NCBI RefSeq assembly: GCF_030657435.1
Contig: NZ_JAUTWS010000011.1
Coordinates: 124,001 to 188,000, forward strand
Source of the DNA: Paracraurococcus lichenis
GTDB lineage: Bacteria; Pseudomonadota; Alphaproteobacteria; Acetobacterales; Acetobacteraceae
Direction of reading: 5' to 3'
DNA length: 64,000 bases
A program made the position numbers and the translations under genes. The notes under the pieces are model-generated. The model searched no databases. It worked only from the letters and a program-made list of their open reading frames with translations, and was not told the DNA's origin. Positions 63,957-64,000 of this stretch are shown in pieces. The stretch's first letter is position 1. Every line of letters starts with the position of its first letter.

Positions 63957-64000
63957 CGCCGCCGCGCGGGCCGCAACCATCGCCCCGCCGGCGGCTTCTG

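Overview
The window is a chromosomal segment of a very GC-rich alphaproteobacterium, most likely a member of the Acetobacteraceae close to Roseomonas. This is inferred from the GC-rich, GCC/CTG-heavy codon use, the hisZ-purA pair, two orphan Bug-type (tripartite tricarboxylate) receptors, a gluconate-dehydrogenase-type GMC oxidoreductase and an alphaproteobacterial ligase-associated repair set. I saw no rRNA, tRNA, CRISPR array, prophage or insertion sequence. Genes are dense, often with ATGA or TGATG overlaps, and many operon ends carry a GC-rich stem-loop without a T-tract.

Layout: 0-10 kb holds a truncated DoxX gene, a fasciclin remnant, a lipase-fold protein, purA-hisZ, a HAD phosphatase, a THUMP-type RNA methyltransferase, a DUF1194 protein, an alpha/beta hydrolase, an epimerase and a vapBC-type toxin-antitoxin pair with its own palindromic operator. 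10-19 kb holds cstA-ybdD (peptide/pyruvate uptake), an SDR, a Bug receptor followed by an N-acyl-D-amino-acid deacylase, a DUF924 protein, gamma-glutamyltransferase and an enoyl-CoA hydratase. 19.8-25.4 kb is a complete pstSCAB-phoU-phoB phosphate operon with a Pho-box-like site but no phoR in the window.

25.4-31 kb is an iron block (periplasmic Fe3+-binding protein, bacterioferritin-associated ferredoxin, bacterioferritin) with a clear Fur-like box, followed by a GMC oxidoreductase with its small subunit, a VOC protein and a ribbon-helix-helix protein. 31-37 kb has an HpcH/HpaI aldolase, a nitroreductase, a TPR protein and an exported caspase-OmpA fusion coupled to a small membrane protein.

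37-51 kb is rich in DNA repair: the four-gene ligase-associated set (ligase, MBL exonuclease, Lhr-like helicase, PdeM) is split into two divergent halves around a PAS histidine kinase, followed by a classical photolyase and, 3 kb further on, an Fe-S (PhrB-type) photolyase. Between and after these lie metallophosphoesterase, GNAT, creatininase, Bug receptor, SixA and CYTH/CHAD genes. 53.7-64 kb contains a degenerate nuclease-fold protein, gltA, an unidentified 216-residue protein behind an unusually AT-rich leader, a racemase, a small Cys-rich protein under a second Fur-like box, a Uma2 nuclease, a tartrate/isopropylmalate-type dehydrogenase, a LysR regulator divergent from an AhpD/peroxiredoxin/EamA operon, and purC.

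The items most worth a second look are the caspase-OmpA pair, the split repair cluster with two photolyases, the shared 15-bp iron box that places an uncharacterised 82-residue protein in the iron response, the inverted repeat that rewrites the photolyase C-terminus, and the 216-residue orphan protein.
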